From contig NZ_CP152002.1 in assembly GCF_038595055.1 (NCBI RefSeq), positions 6,506,501 through 6,570,500 of the forward strand: 64,000 nucleotides of DNA, given 5' to 3'. Each line of letters opens with the position of its first letter. The first letter of the stretch is position 1. The notes below the pieces were generated by a model. The model did not search any database and was not told the origin of the DNA. It worked only from the letters and a program-made list of their open reading frames with translations. The DNA comes from Paenibacillus sp. FSL R7-0345. GTDB lineage: Bacteria > Bacillota > Bacilli > Paenibacillales > Paenibacillaceae. Below, one piece after another: positions 18,153-26,569 of the stretch. The translations under genes and the position numbers were made by a program.

Positions 18153-19871
18153 TTATTTCCCGTCGACGCGGGTCATAACCTGCTCTGTAAGGGCAGCCAC
18201 CTTGTCTTTGGCATTCTGAAGCGATTCTCCGCGAACCGCAAAGTATACTTTAATCTTCGGCTCTGTACCGGATGGGCGCAGGCAGAACCAGGATCCGTCA
18301 GACAACAGATACTTGAGTACATTTTCCTTTGGCAGCCCGTTAAGACCAAGTGAATAATCGAGTACCTCCGTGACAGAGGCGCCGGCAATTTCCTGCGGCG
18401 GATTGCTGCGCCAGTCACTCATGATCCCCTGGATCTGGGCTACACCGTCCTTGCCTTTAAGAGTACGTGATTCCAGGCTTTCCAGGAAGTAGCCAAACTG
18501 TTCATATAGCTCCTGAAGCACATCATACAACGTCTTGCCCTGTGCCTTATAATAAGCTCCAGCTTCAGCAATCAGCATCGAGGCAAGCACGGCATCCTTA
18601 TCTCGGGCATAGTTGCCGGCCAGATACCCGTAGCTTTCCTCATATCCGAACAGATAGGTATATTCACCGGACTGCTCGAACTGGGTCATTTTTTCTCCGA
18701 TGTATTTAAAGCCTGTCAGTGTATTGAACACAGTTGCACCATAATGCGAAGCTACAGCGGCGCCCATCTCACTGGTAACGATGGTTTTGACAACCGCACC
18801 ATTGCTAGGCAGCTTCCCCTGCTCCTGCAGACGGCTCAGGTAATAATGGATCATCAGCGCGCCCGACTGGTTACCGGACAACACTACGAACTTACCTTCA
18901 TTATCACGGACAACAGCGCCCATACGGTCTGCATCCGGGTCTGTTCCGATCAGCAGATCGGCATTAAGCTCCTCACCCAGCTTGATGGCCAGCGTAAAGG
19001 CCTCGCGCTCTTCGGGATTCGGCGATTTCACAGTCGAGAATTCAGAATCCGGCTGTTCCTGTTCAGGAACGACGTGTACCTCGGTGAAGCCGATTTTGTT
19101 CAAAACACTGCGGACCGGCAGGTTGCCTGTCCCGTGCAGGGGAGTATAAACGATCCGGAAATCCTTCCCGAGCGCAGATGTAATCTCTTCGCGGGCAACA
19201 CTGACAGCAGCTACTGTATCCGTAAAGGCTTCATCCTCTTGTTCTCCAAGCCAGTGCAACAGGCCTTGGCCTTCCGCTTCTTCCCGGGAAAGACGTTTAA
19301 CACCATTGAAGGAATCCACCTCCAATATGTATGAAATCACCTTCTCCGCTTCATCCGGTACAAGCTGTCCGCCGCCGGCATTGTATACCTTATAACCGTT
19401 ATACTCCGGAGGGTTATGGCTTGCCGTAATAACTACGCCTCCTGAAGCCTTCAAGTGGCGTACGGCGAAGCTCAGCTGCGGAGTGGAGCGCAGGGATGGA
19501 AATAAATGCGTTTCTATCCCGTTACCGGCCAGAACTAGCGCTGCTTCCAGCGTGAATTCCGGCGAGAACCGGCGTGAATCATGAGCGATCACGACCGAGG
19601 GTCTGCCTTCACCTGTATGCTGCTCAAGAATATAGTTAGCGAAGCCTTGGGTGGCTCTGCCCACAGTATAACGATTCATCCGGTTGCTGCCGGCGCCGAT
19701 TACCCCGCGCAGACCGCCTGTACCGAATTCAAGATCTCTGTAAAAGCGTTCTTCCAGCTCCTGCGGGTCGTCCGCCAAAAGGTTCAGCTCTTGTCTGGTG
19801 TTTTCATCAACAGAAGGGTCCTGCAGCCAGCGTTGGAGTGTCTCTGCGGCTTTCGGGCTTAACTGAGTCAT
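18153..19871 (-). CDS. pgcA: Alpha-D-phosphohexomutase (phosphoglucomutase PgcA family)
   Basis: Interconverts glucose-6-phosphate and glucose-1-phosphate (or the mannose forms), feeding nucleotide-sugar synthesis. The 572-residue product has all four phosphohexomutase elements: the phosphoserine loop TASHNPPEYNGYKVY (Ser151), the metal loop DPDADR, the sugar-specificity loop GYEESYGYL and the phosphate-binding RPSGTEPK near the C-terminus. ATG 19871 follows GGAGAAGGAGAG. It ends about 100 nt before the DUF5693-csaB-tagA group, so it may lead that transcript and supply precursors for wall glycopolymers. Confidence 0.93.
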   Translation of the reverse strand: MTQLSPKAAETLQRWLQDPSVDENTRQELNLLADDPQELEERFYRDLEFGTGGLRGVIGAGSNRMNRYTVGRATQGFANYILEQHTGEGRPSVVIAHDSRRFSPEFTLEAALVLAGNGIETHLFPSLRSTPQLSFAVRHLKASGGVVITASHNPPEYNGYKVYNAGGGQLVPDEAEKVISYILEVDSFNGVKRLSREEAEGQGLLHWLGEQEDEAFTDTVAAVSVAREEITSALGKDFRIVYTPLHGTGNLPVRSVLNKIGFTEVHVVPEQEQPDSEFSTVKSPNPEEREAFTLAIKLGEELNADLLIGTDPDADRMGAVVRDNEGKFVVLSGNQSGALMIHYYLSRLQEQGKLPSNGAVVKTIVTSEMGAAVASHYGATVFNTLTGFKYIGEKMTQFEQSGEYTYLFGYEESYGYLAGNYARDKDAVLASMLIAEAGAYYKAQGKTLYDVLQELYEQFGYFLESLESRTLKGKDGVAQIQGIMSDWRSNPPQEIAGASVTEVLDYSLGLNGLPKENVLKYLLSDGSWFCLRPSGTEPKIKVYFAVRGESLQNAKDKVAALTEQVMTRVDGK

Positions 19872-19918
19872 ATGAATCTCTCCTTCTCCATCTATAATTT
19901 AGGGTAGTATAACTGGAA

Positions 19919-20341
19919 TTAGCTGAGCGCAAACATAATTTCTCCGGAAGCCACGACCTTACCGTCAACTTTAGCGGTAGCCTGGCCTTTTCCGATACTT
20001 CCTTTGAGTCTGGTGATTTCTACCTCAAGCGTAAGGGTATCGCCCGGCACAACCTGGCCGCGGAAACGGAAACCGTCCAGCCCTGCCAGAAAGCCGATCT
20101 TGCCGCGGTTGGCTTCAACCCCGAGGATTGCTACTGCACCTACCTGAGCCAGTGCCTCTGTAATCAGCACACCCGGCATAACCGGATAGCCCGGGAAATG
20201 GCCGGCGAAAAACGGCTCATTCACCGTCACATTTTTGATGCCTACCGCCCGTTTGCCCATTTCAATTTCGATAATTTTGTCCACCAGCAGAAATGGGGGC
20301 CGGTGGGGGATTATTTCCTGGATTTCATTGATATTCAGCAT
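19919..20341 (-). CDS. fabZ: 3-hydroxyacyl-[acyl-carrier-protein] dehydratase
   Basis: Dehydrates 3-hydroxyacyl-ACP during fatty acid elongation. It is a 140-residue hot-dog-fold enzyme of normal length. The catalytic His48 (FAGHFPGYPVMPGV) and Glu62 (ITEALAQVGA) are present, as is the substrate-loop PHRPPFLLVD. ATG 20341 follows AAAGGAGC. It stands between pgcA and the flagellar/cell-shape group, as ywpB/fabZ does in B. subtilis. The roughly 300-nt region upstream is GC-rich and contains inverted repeats. Confidence 0.95.
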   Translation of the reverse strand: MLNINEIQEIIPHRPPFLLVDKIIEIEMGKRAVGIKNVTVNEPFFAGHFPGYPVMPGVLITEALAQVGAVAILGVEANRGKIGFLAGLDGFRFRGQVVPGDTLTLEVEITRLKGSIGKGQATAKVDGKVVASGEIMFALS

Positions 20342-20651
20342 TTAGGCAAAGCTCCTTTCGGATTTAACCGCGTCGTTTGGCAGTCCTGCAGCAGGCTGCA
20401 GCTTTATTCTTTGCTGATCCCTGCATAAAGTTGGACTGCTCCGGTAAAAACTATAAATATCCTTCACCACCTGCAGCAGTGGAGGTTGAGATAAGGGGCT
20501 TTCTCCGCCGCACGCGGCAGCTTGACGGAGAGGGCCCTTTTTGGGTTGTCAAAAGGAATCCCTTTCGCGGTCCCCGCAAAGGTTCCCGGTTGCTTCCCTA
20601 TGAAAGCTTTGCCTGTCCTTAAGTCCCCACTCATTATACATTTTCCAGTAT
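20342..20651. other. Structured non-coding region upstream of fabZ
   Basis: No gene is visible. On the minus strand an inverted repeat pairs GGAACCTTTGCG with CGCGAAAGGGATTCC (about 20552-20587), followed by a short TTTT. A second GC-rich repeat pairs CTCCG with CGGAG around an inner GCCGC/GCGGC hairpin (about 20500-20535). No riboswitch class or FapR-type operator could be recognised. Confidence 0.4.
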
Positions 20652-20685
20652 AAAAAAGAAAACTCCCCTGTACAACAAGGGAGTT
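20652..20685 (-). terminator. Terminator after the EpuA-like gene
   Basis: AACTCCCTTGT and ACAGGGGAGTT stem followed by TTTCTTTTTT on the minus strand. It closes the mbl-flhO-flhP-EpuA group, 17 nt past the last stop. Confidence 0.85.
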
Positions 20686-20701
20686 CCAAAAAACGCGTAA
20701 A

Positions 20702-20932
20702 TTAAGGTGCAAAGACCAGATCATAGACATGCTTCCATGTGCTCCATTGAAGCACATCGCTGAATTCTCTTTTGCCGATAATAACATATCCCGCAACTAA
20801 TCCGCCGGCAAGAGCAGCAACCAGCAGGAGCGGAATAAGAAACCATTGGGTAATCGTCCACTTGGATACACCACGCCGTTTGGCGGGCTGCTGCTTGTCC
20901 TCTTCAGGCGTTGGTTTATTCTTAGCACTCAT
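20702..20932 (-). CDS. Small EpuA-like membrane protein
   Basis: A 76-residue protein with a charged cytoplasmic N-terminus (EEDKQQPAKRRG), a single hydrophobic segment at residues about 28-52 (WFLIPLLLVAALAGGLVAGY), and the short external tail FSDVLQWSTWKHVYDLVF. This is the pattern of the EpuA family, often mislabelled RNA polymerase subunit beta in Bacillales. It overlaps nothing and starts 8 nt after flhP ends, so it is co-transcribed with the flhO-flhP genes. Its function is unknown. Confidence 0.75.
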   Translation of the reverse strand: MSAKNKPTPEEDKQQPAKRRGVSKWTITQWFLIPLLLVAALAGGLVAGYVIIGKREFSDVLQWSTWKHVYDLVFAP

Positions 20933-20940
20933 TCGGTCAC

Positions 20941-21762
20941 CTACCCGCGCATATTATTGGCCAGGCCAAGCATCTGGTCACTGGAGGAAAGCGCACGGGC
21001 AGCCAGCTGGTAAGTGCGCTGAAGCTGCATGAGCTCCGTCATTTCCCTGCTTAAATCTACATTGGACTGCTCCAGATATCCCGAGCGGACGCCGAAAGCT
21101 GTCTCTTCACCGGGCTGACGCTGAAGAAAAGCCTGCGCTTCCGCTACACCCTCAGGCAACGCATAGAAGTTACCGTCCACAGCCTGCAGCGCCGTCTTGC
21201 TCAGCGGCTCCACAATCATGATTGTCCCCGCTACCTGCGCAGGTGCATTCTCGCTGGTCTTAGTAAGCACACGGCCCTTCTCATCTATTGCCGCACTGAC
21301 ATTTGCCGGCACCCTGAGCGGGTTACCCTCCGTGTTCAGCACCGGATTGCCTGTATTGTCCACCAGCATCATCTGCTGTGCATCTGCCGGATCGGGAGTG
21401 AAGTGGAAGTCCCCCTGACGTGTATACGCTATCCCGCCGTTAACCTGCACCCCGAACAGTCCGTTGCCCTGCAACGCCAGATCTGTCGGATTGCCTGTCT
21501 CCTGCAGCGGCCCTTCCTCCCAGTTGCTGGTTACCGAGGATACACGGACCCCGAAGCCCATATTGAAGCCAAGCGGCATACTGCGGCCAGGCTGGTCATA
21601 ATCCTTGGACTGCTGCTGGACACGGGTCAGCACATCTTCAAAGGAGCCTTCCTTGCTCTTGTATCCATTCGTATTCATATTGGCGATATTGTCCGCTATG
21701 ATATCCAGACGCTGCTGAAGACTGGACATAGAGACGGCCGCACCGATCGTCGAATTGTTCAC
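20941..21762 (-). CDS. flhP: Flagellar basal-body rod / hook-type protein FlhP
   Basis: A 273-residue FlgG/FlgF-type axial protein. The N-terminal flagellar rod signature is clear (MSSLQQRLDIIADNIANMNT, then NGYKSKEGSF). The C-terminal block YLEQSNVDLSREMTELMQLQ followed by RTYQLAARALSSSDQML is also characteristic. The start is GTG 21762, 8 nt after GGAGGT. In B. subtilis, FlhO and FlhP form the distal rod and are needed for hook assembly. Here too the pair lies after mbl. No other flagellar genes are in the window. Confidence 0.92.
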   Translation of the reverse strand: MNNSTIGAAVSMSSLQQRLDIIADNIANMNTNGYKSKEGSFEDVLTRVQQQSKDYDQPGRSMPLGFNMGFGVRVSSVTSNWEEGPLQETGNPTDLALQGNGLFGVQVNGGIAYTRQGDFHFTPDPADAQQMMLVDNTGNPVLNTEGNPLRVPANVSAAIDEKGRVLTKTSENAPAQVAGTIMIVEPLSKTALQAVDGNFYALPEGVAEAQAFLQRQPGEETAFGVRSGYLEQSNVDLSREMTELMQLQRTYQLAARALSSSDQMLGLANNMRG

Positions 21763-21888
21763 AGGTCATTACCTCCTAAAATAACCCCACAAAGTGAGGC
21801 TTTTACATCGAAGCTGACTCAGGTACTTTGCGGGGACCCCGAATATATATTGATATGTTCAGAAAAAACTTGTCCGCCTTGCTCCGGC

Positions 21889-22764
21889 TTATACTCTGCC
21901 CACTTCATTGACGGCCTTCTGCAGGCTTGTGTCATAGAACTGGATTACCTTCTGATTGGCCTCATATGCCCGGTAAGCGGCATTCATATCTACGGTCACC
22001 TGGGTAGCATCAACATTGGAGCCTTCAACATAGCCCTGTTGCAGCTGAAGGTTGTCTCCGTCTTGTGCAAAACGGATCTCTGCCGCATCTGTATCATCAG
22101 CATGGAACACGCCATTACCGTCACGTACAAGCTCCTGCGGTCTTCCAACAATACTAATTCCGATCTTCTCTCCGGAAGGAAGGCCGGTAGCCGGGTCCAG
22201 CAGGTTACCCTGCCCGTCCACTGTGAAATCATCCATCGGTTCTGTCAGAACAAGCGGATTGCCTGCAGCATCCAGCACTTTGAAACCTCCGGAGCTAAGA
22301 ACTTCGCCCGTTGCATTAACAGTAAAACTGCCGTTTCTTGTATATAAATTATTGCCTTCATTATCCTGTACAGTAAAAAAAGCCTGCGGCTGGTAAGTAA
22401 CCTCGCCGTCCTCGCTTACATTTTTGCCCGATCCGTCAAATAGCATGTCCGCTCCAGTCGCGGGATCCTGAATCCGCAGATCAGCAGACAGCGCAAAATC
22501 AAACGGCTTGCCGCTCTCAATCAGATCGCCCTGCAAATACTGGGAAACGGCCTGTTCAGCGAATACCCCGGTATTGAGACGTCCGACCTGCTTCGTTGTA
22601 CCGCCGCTCATTGCCGAGATCAATACATCAGGAAAAGCGTGGGTTACCGTATTAACCTGCTTGTACCCCGTAGTATTTAAATTGGCAATGTTCTGCGTAG
22701 CCGTATCATGTCTGCGCTGCTGTGTGACCATACCGGCAGCGGCCGTATACAATCCTCTGATCAT
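21889..22764 (-). CDS. flhO: Flagellar basal-body rod / hook-type protein FlhO
   Basis: A 291-residue paralogue of FlhP. The N-terminus MIRGLYTAAAGMVTQQRRHD followed by TATQNIANLNTTGYKQ is the classic FlgF/FlgG start. The C-terminus has YVEGSNVDATQVTVDMNAAY and RAYEANQKVIQFYDTSLQK, the conserved axial coiled-coil segment. ATG 22764 follows a GGAAGGGGAATT ribosome site. It lies between mbl and flhP in the same order as in B. subtilis, with a 126-nt gap before flhP. Confidence 0.92.
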   Translation of the reverse strand: MIRGLYTAAAGMVTQQRRHDTATQNIANLNTTGYKQVNTVTHAFPDVLISAMSGGTTKQVGRLNTGVFAEQAVSQYLQGDLIESGKPFDFALSADLRIQDPATGADMLFDGSGKNVSEDGEVTYQPQAFFTVQDNEGNNLYTRNGSFTVNATGEVLSSGGFKVLDAAGNPLVLTEPMDDFTVDGQGNLLDPATGLPSGEKIGISIVGRPQELVRDGNGVFHADDTDAAEIRFAQDGDNLQLQQGYVEGSNVDATQVTVDMNAAYRAYEANQKVIQFYDTSLQKAVNEVGRV

Positions 22765-22813
22765 GCGGGCAATTCCCCTTCCTGAATCTGCTGTTATCCC
22801 TTATATCGGCAGC

Positions 22814-23812
22814 TTAGAACTTTTTCTTAACAACCTTGTCCAAATGATCGAGCATCATTCCCGTTCCCTTAACGACACAGTGCATCGGATCTTCAGCTAC
22901 CCAGACCGGAACATGAAGCTGTTCAGAGAGCAGCTCGTCCAGTCCGTTAAGCATCGCACCGCCGCCTGTAAGGACGACTCCGCGGTCAATAATATCTGCC
23001 GACAGCTCCGGCGGCGTACGTTCCAGTACAGACTTGGCTGCTGCCACAATCATTGAAACCGGGTCCCATAGTGCTTCCTTCACTTCGCCGGACGAAATGG
23101 TGAGCGTCTGCGGAAGTCCGCTGACCATGTCCCGCCCTCTGATGTCCATCTCGGATTTCATGCCGCCGGGGCGCACGGAGCCGATTGAAACCTTGATATC
23201 CTCTGCAGTCCGTTCCCCGATAAGCAACTTATATTTGTGTTTAATATATTTTAAAATGGCCTCATCGAACTTGTCCCCCGCGACTTTAATGGAGGAGGCG
23301 GTAACGATGTCGCCCATGGAGAGGACAGCTACATCCGTCGTTCCGCCGCCAATATCGACGACCATATTCCCGCTTGGCTGATAGATATCCATACCCGCCC
23401 CGATCGCTGCAGCTTTGGGCTCCTCCTCCAGATACACATCCTTGGCCCCGCTTCGTTCAGCAGCTTCCCGGATGGATTTCTGTTCAACGGAGGTAATATT
23501 TGTGGGGGCACAGATCAATATGCGGGGCTTGGAGTACCAGGTACGTCCGCCCACGCGGTCGATAAAATGCTTCAGCATCATTTCCGTAATAGCAAAGTCA
23601 GCAATGACTCCATCCCTGAGCGGACGGATCGTTGTAATATTGCCAGGTGTACGCCCGACCATCCGGCGCGCCTGCTCTCCTACCGCAAGGACCCGCTTCG
23701 TATCACTTTCAAGTGTGACCACGGAGGGTTCATCCAGAACGACTCCCCTCCCTTTTACATGAATGAGCACATTGGCAGTGCCGAGATCGATTCCGATATC
23801 CTTGCTAAGCAT
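22814..23812 (-). CDS. mbl: MreB-like cell-shape protein Mbl
   Basis: A bacterial actin of 332 residues that guides lateral wall synthesis at the membrane. Actin/Hsp70-fold phosphate loops are evident: IGIDLGTANVLIHVKG at residues 6-21 (phosphate 1), VVDIGGGTTDVAVLS (phosphate 2) and GVVLTGGGAMLNGLDELL (adenosine motif). The position directly after spoIIID and before flhO identifies it as Mbl rather than MreB. A perfect 15-bp inverted repeat lies in its leader (23867-23908). Confidence 0.95.
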   Translation of the reverse strand: MLSKDIGIDLGTANVLIHVKGRGVVLDEPSVVTLESDTKRVLAVGEQARRMVGRTPGNITTIRPLRDGVIADFAITEMMLKHFIDRVGGRTWYSKPRILICAPTNITSVEQKSIREAAERSGAKDVYLEEEPKAAAIGAGMDIYQPSGNMVVDIGGGTTDVAVLSMGDIVTASSIKVAGDKFDEAILKYIKHKYKLLIGERTAEDIKVSIGSVRPGGMKSEMDIRGRDMVSGLPQTLTISSGEVKEALWDPVSMIVAAAKSVLERTPPELSADIIDRGVVLTGGGAMLNGLDELLSEQLHVPVWVAEDPMHCVVKGTGMMLDHLDKVVKKKF

Positions 23813-23866
23813 AATGAAAGAGCCCCCAAAGTGTTATTTTAAATGAAGAACAGTCCGTCTTGGAAC

Positions 23867-23908
23867 ATGAACTTAAGAATGCTACTAGCGCCTCATTCTT
23901 AAGTTCAT
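23867..23908. repeat. 15-bp perfect inverted repeat in the spoIIID-mbl gap
   Basis: ATGAACTTAAGAATG (23867-23881) and its exact complement CATTCTTAAGTTCAT (23894-23908) flank a 12-nt loop. No T-run follows on either strand, so it is not a standard terminator. It lies 55 nt upstream of the mbl ATG and could be a protein-binding operator, an mRNA-stabilising hairpin or a weak attenuator. Confidence 0.75.
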
Positions 23909-23997
23909 CCTATATAGTACCAAATTTAAAAATACCATACTTTAGGGGGAGTATACAATGCAGTAAAGCTTAATTATTCCTTAAATAACTGAAAAAT

Positions 23998-24285
23998 TCA
24001 TGGCTTTGCGGCTACGGCAACCTCACGTTTTTTTCCTGTTGATTTTTTGTACTTGATCTTGGTGGCTTCTCCCCCCCGCAAATGCCGGATTGACTTATGA
24101 TATTCAAGAATGTGCTTCACCTGATCTGCCAAATCCGGATTGATCTCCGGCAGCCGTTCGGTTAAATCTTTATGCACCGTGCTCTTTGAAACGCCAAATT
24201 CCTTGGCTATGGTCCGGACCGTATGCCTGGTTTCCACGATGCAGCGTCCGATTTTAATCGTCCGTTCCTTGATGTAATCGTGCAC
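23998..24285 (-). CDS. spoIIID: Sporulation transcription factor SpoIIID
   Basis: A 95-residue helix-turn-helix regulator of mother-cell genes during sporulation. The start is GTG 24285, giving MHDYIKERTIKIGRCIVETR, which matches known SpoIIID N-termini; GGGAGG lies just upstream. The DNA-binding helix-turn-helix reads TIAKEFGVSKSTVHKDLTER, and the basic stretch SIRHLRGGEATKIKYKKSTG follows. The C-terminal tail differs from the B. subtilis one. It precedes mbl, as in Bacillus. A sigma-E-like promoter is visible upstream (24319-24346). Confidence 0.96.
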   Translation of the reverse strand: MHDYIKERTIKIGRCIVETRHTVRTIAKEFGVSKSTVHKDLTERLPEINPDLADQVKHILEYHKSIRHLRGGEATKIKYKKSTGKKREVAVAAKP

Positions 24286-24318
24286 GCTCCCGCCTCCCAA
24301 CTGTGGATAGTTTGGTAC

Positions 24319-24346
24319 ATTATATGAGGGGCGGGCCTATATATTC
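24319..24346 (-). promoter_or_regulatory. Putative sigma-E promoter of spoIIID
   Basis: On the minus strand GAATATA, 13-bp spacer, CATATAAT. This resembles the sigma-E -10 consensus CATACAAT at the short spacing typical of that factor. It lies 33 nt before the spoIIID start. Confidence 0.5.
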
Positions 24347-24484
24347 GCGCTTTCAGGGCGTGACAAGCCTATGAAAGCCCATTTTCTTTCCGGGACAACC
24401 GTTTGGCCTGCTGATTTATGGAATTAGGACTAAAGTTGCGCTTTTTAAAATATGTATTAAAGGTTACCCGTCTCAGGACGCATC

Positions 24485-24512
24485 AAAAAAACAGGGAGCG
24501 TATGCCCCCTGT
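24485..24512 (-). terminator. spoIIQ terminator
   Basis: ACAGGGGGC and GCTCCCTGT stem followed by seven T on the minus strand, 15 nt past the spoIIQ stop. Confidence 0.85.
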
Positions 24513-24527
24513 CTCCTGCGGATATGA

Positions 24528-25268
24528 TTAGCGCTGAGCCAGCAGATCGGACGGGTTCACTACCTTGCCGTCCTCGTACACTTCAAAGTGCACATGATTG
24601 CCGAGATCCTTCTCGATCTCACTGCGTCCCGCCGTTGCCAGCGTGTCGCCCTGCTTCACTTCATCGCCCTGCTTCACTTTAACATCGCCGAGGCTCTGAT
24701 AAACGGTCTTCAGATTGCCCGGATGGGTAATCTCCACCACTTTGCCAAATACAGCAACTTCTTCGACACGGGTAACTTCACCGCTAAGCGCAGCTTTAAC
24801 GTCAAACGTTTTGTTGTCTTCACGGGCGATATCGATGCCGACATTCGGCACGAAGGTGTCATTATACTGCACCATAGCCGCCACATGATTTTCCTCTGTA
24901 CCATTTTCATCATAGAACGGCTTAACAACCTGCACTTCACTTGGACTGGCTACCGGCCAGGCCAGACTTTCTGCTGATGCGACAACTTCCAGCGCCTCCG
25001 GATCAGCGGGTGTGCCGGCTTCATTGCCGGTACCGCTGACGTTCTGCGACACAACTGCGGCGGTGTCAGGATCAAGCGGCTTCTGGCCGGCATCCTGATA
25101 GAACCACACCAAAGTTAGGATAAGAGCCGCTGCCGCCGTGTAGACTGCCGGGAATACCCAGCGTTTGGATAATGCTCTGTTCCATGAAGAAGGCTTGGCG
25201 CCTGAATCTCCCTGCTTGTTTTTGAGAGATTCATCATGGTTTTGCTTGTTTTTGTCTTGTTCATTCAT
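24528..25268 (-). CDS. spoIIQ: Stage II sporulation protein Q (degenerate M23/LytM domain)
   Basis: A 246-residue forespore membrane protein that pairs with SpoIIIAH to form the engulfment channel. It has a cytoplasmic N-terminus, one membrane segment at residues about 36-55 (WVFPAVYTAAAALILTLVWF), and an external LytM domain at residues about 130-245. The first zinc motif HxxxD is altered to NVGID, so its His is replaced by Asn; the second motif HVHFE is intact. Loss of the first His also occurs in B. subtilis SpoIIQ, so the domain is probably structural. ATG 25268 follows GAGGTGAT. A sigma-F-like promoter lies upstream. spoIID and murA follow the B. subtilis order. Confidence 0.93.
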   Translation of the reverse strand: MNEQDKNKQNHDESLKNKQGDSGAKPSSWNRALSKRWVFPAVYTAAAALILTLVWFYQDAGQKPLDPDTAAVVSQNVSGTGNEAGTPADPEALEVVASAESLAWPVASPSEVQVVKPFYDENGTEENHVAAMVQYNDTFVPNVGIDIAREDNKTFDVKAALSGEVTRVEEVAVFGKVVEITHPGNLKTVYQSLGDVKVKQGDEVKQGDTLATAGRSEIEKDLGNHVHFEVYEDGKVVNPSDLLAQR

Positions 25269-25288
25269 AGTTTATCACCTCAGTAACC

Positions 25289-25316
25289 AGTGTTACCGGG
25301 CGGTTCGCTTTTATAC
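25289..25316 (-). promoter_or_regulatory. Putative sigma-F promoter of spoIIQ
   Basis: On the minus strand GTATA, 14-bp spacer, GGTAACACT. The -10 fits the sigma-F pattern GGnrAnAnT. It lies 20 nt before the ATG, and spoIIQ belongs to the sigma-F regulon in B. subtilis. Confidence 0.5.
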
Positions 25317-25328
25317 GTATCTTTTAAG

Positions 25329-26468
25329 TTATTTTTTCAGGAGAGTTGAGACTTGGGAAAACTGGACTCCGCTATAGTAGTGTTTGAGAATTCCCGTGGC
25401 TGTACTCCCTTCCTTTGCCATCCCGTTTGCCCCCCATTGGCTCATCCCTACTCCATGCCCGTTGCCGTAAGTGGTAATCAGCACTTCACTGCCCTGGCGC
25501 TTCCAGGTGAACTGGCTGGAGCGCAGCCCCAGCTTCTCGCGTACCTCCCGGCCGGTGAATATCTTTCCGCCGATCGAGATTTCCTTCACCCGGTGACCGT
25601 CGGTTAACGACAGCACCACGGCCGGCAGTGCCGAGGAAGACGAGGATACGGGCTTCACCTTGCCTGCAGCCGCCAAATCCTGCGACGCAGGCAGAGCTGC
25701 CGGGTCCAGCCCCAGCTTGCCCAGCAGCTCGGAGGTGGTGAAGCTGACCGTGACCGCCAGATTCGGTGTAATCTCCAGCTCCCAAGGGCTGGCTACGCTG
25801 CGCAGATAAGGAACAGCCACATTCCAGTAGTCTTCCGAATTTTCGGTATAGCCTCCGCTGGAGGCAAAGAAGGAAGCCGTAATCGGCTGTCCTTTATAGG
25901 TCATGATCACCCCGCGCGTCTCAAGGACCGCGCGGCGCAGTTTGGCCAGCGCGGCGCTCTTGCCGCCGTGCTCCCAGTCCCGTTCCAGCACCGCCTGCGA
26001 GATGTAAGCCTGATGGCTTACTGTATCGCTTACGTCGGCCTCCGGAACGGGCACCCCGCTGTGGTCGCCGGCCAGCAGGCGGCGGACGATAAAGGTGCGG
26101 GCGGCCACGGCCTGGGCTTTGAGCGCTTCGAGCTCAAAGTCCGCCGGCATCTCGGCCGCCAGCACGCCGCTGACGTAGTCCTCCAGCGGCAGGGTCTCTA
26201 TTTGTCCGCTCTGCGACAAATAGACGGTCACTTCCGGCTGCGGGACTTCCGCAGCAGCCTCTGCCGGCGAGGCCGTGGCCTGCGGCACGGCCACGGGGGC
26301 TGGCTCATGTCCTCCGCGCAGCGGGACAAGAGCCAGCGGCAGCAGCAGCCCCGCGAGCAGCGGGGCTGCCAGCCAGGCGGCGGGGGCGAGCCGCCTGATC
26401 CGGGGAGCGCGCGGCCGTGCAGCGCGCCGGAACTTCATTCTGCGTTTCAGGTAGCGGAACTCTCTCAT
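25329..26468 (-). CDS. spoIID: Stage II sporulation protein D (SpoIID)
   Basis: A peptidoglycan lytic transglycosylase of the engulfment machine, anchored in the mother-cell membrane. The 379-residue product has a basic N-terminus, one membrane segment (residues about 24-45) and a SpoIID/LytB domain. Marks include LPLEDYVSGVLAAEMPADFE with the conserved Glu, LKAQAVAARTFIVRRL, and the C-terminal GHGVGMSQWGANGMA. ATG 26468 (MREFRYLKRR) with AAGGAG upstream is preferred over a GTG at 26495. The N-terminal third is very Ala/Pro-rich and GC-rich. Its position between murA and spoIIQ is the B. subtilis order. Confidence 0.94.
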   Translation of the reverse strand: MREFRYLKRRMKFRRAARPRAPRIRRLAPAAWLAAPLLAGLLLPLALVPLRGGHEPAPVAVPQATASPAEAAAEVPQPEVTVYLSQSGQIETLPLEDYVSGVLAAEMPADFELEALKAQAVAARTFIVRRLLAGDHSGVPVPEADVSDTVSHQAYISQAVLERDWEHGGKSAALAKLRRAVLETRGVIMTYKGQPITASFFASSGGYTENSEDYWNVAVPYLRSVASPWELEITPNLAVTVSFTTSELLGKLGLDPAALPASQDLAAAGKVKPVSSSSSALPAVVLSLTDGHRVKEISIGGKIFTGREVREKLGLRSSQFTWKRQGSEVLITTYGNGHGVGMSQWGANGMAKEGSTATGILKHYYSGVQFSQVSTLLKK

Positions 26469-26569
26469 CTCTTCTATGGCTCCTTCCGTAGGCACTGGTG
26501 ATTCTTATAGATATGAATCTGCGGAAGCTGCTAGAACGTGATTTCTGAGAGTCAGAGAATCCCGGAGCA

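Noticed and set aside
20464..20796. A 110-codon minus-strand frame overlapping the EpuA-like gene and its terminator
   Set aside because: It runs through the terminator hairpin and the repeats upstream of fabZ, has no ribosome site, and would overlap a better-supported gene.
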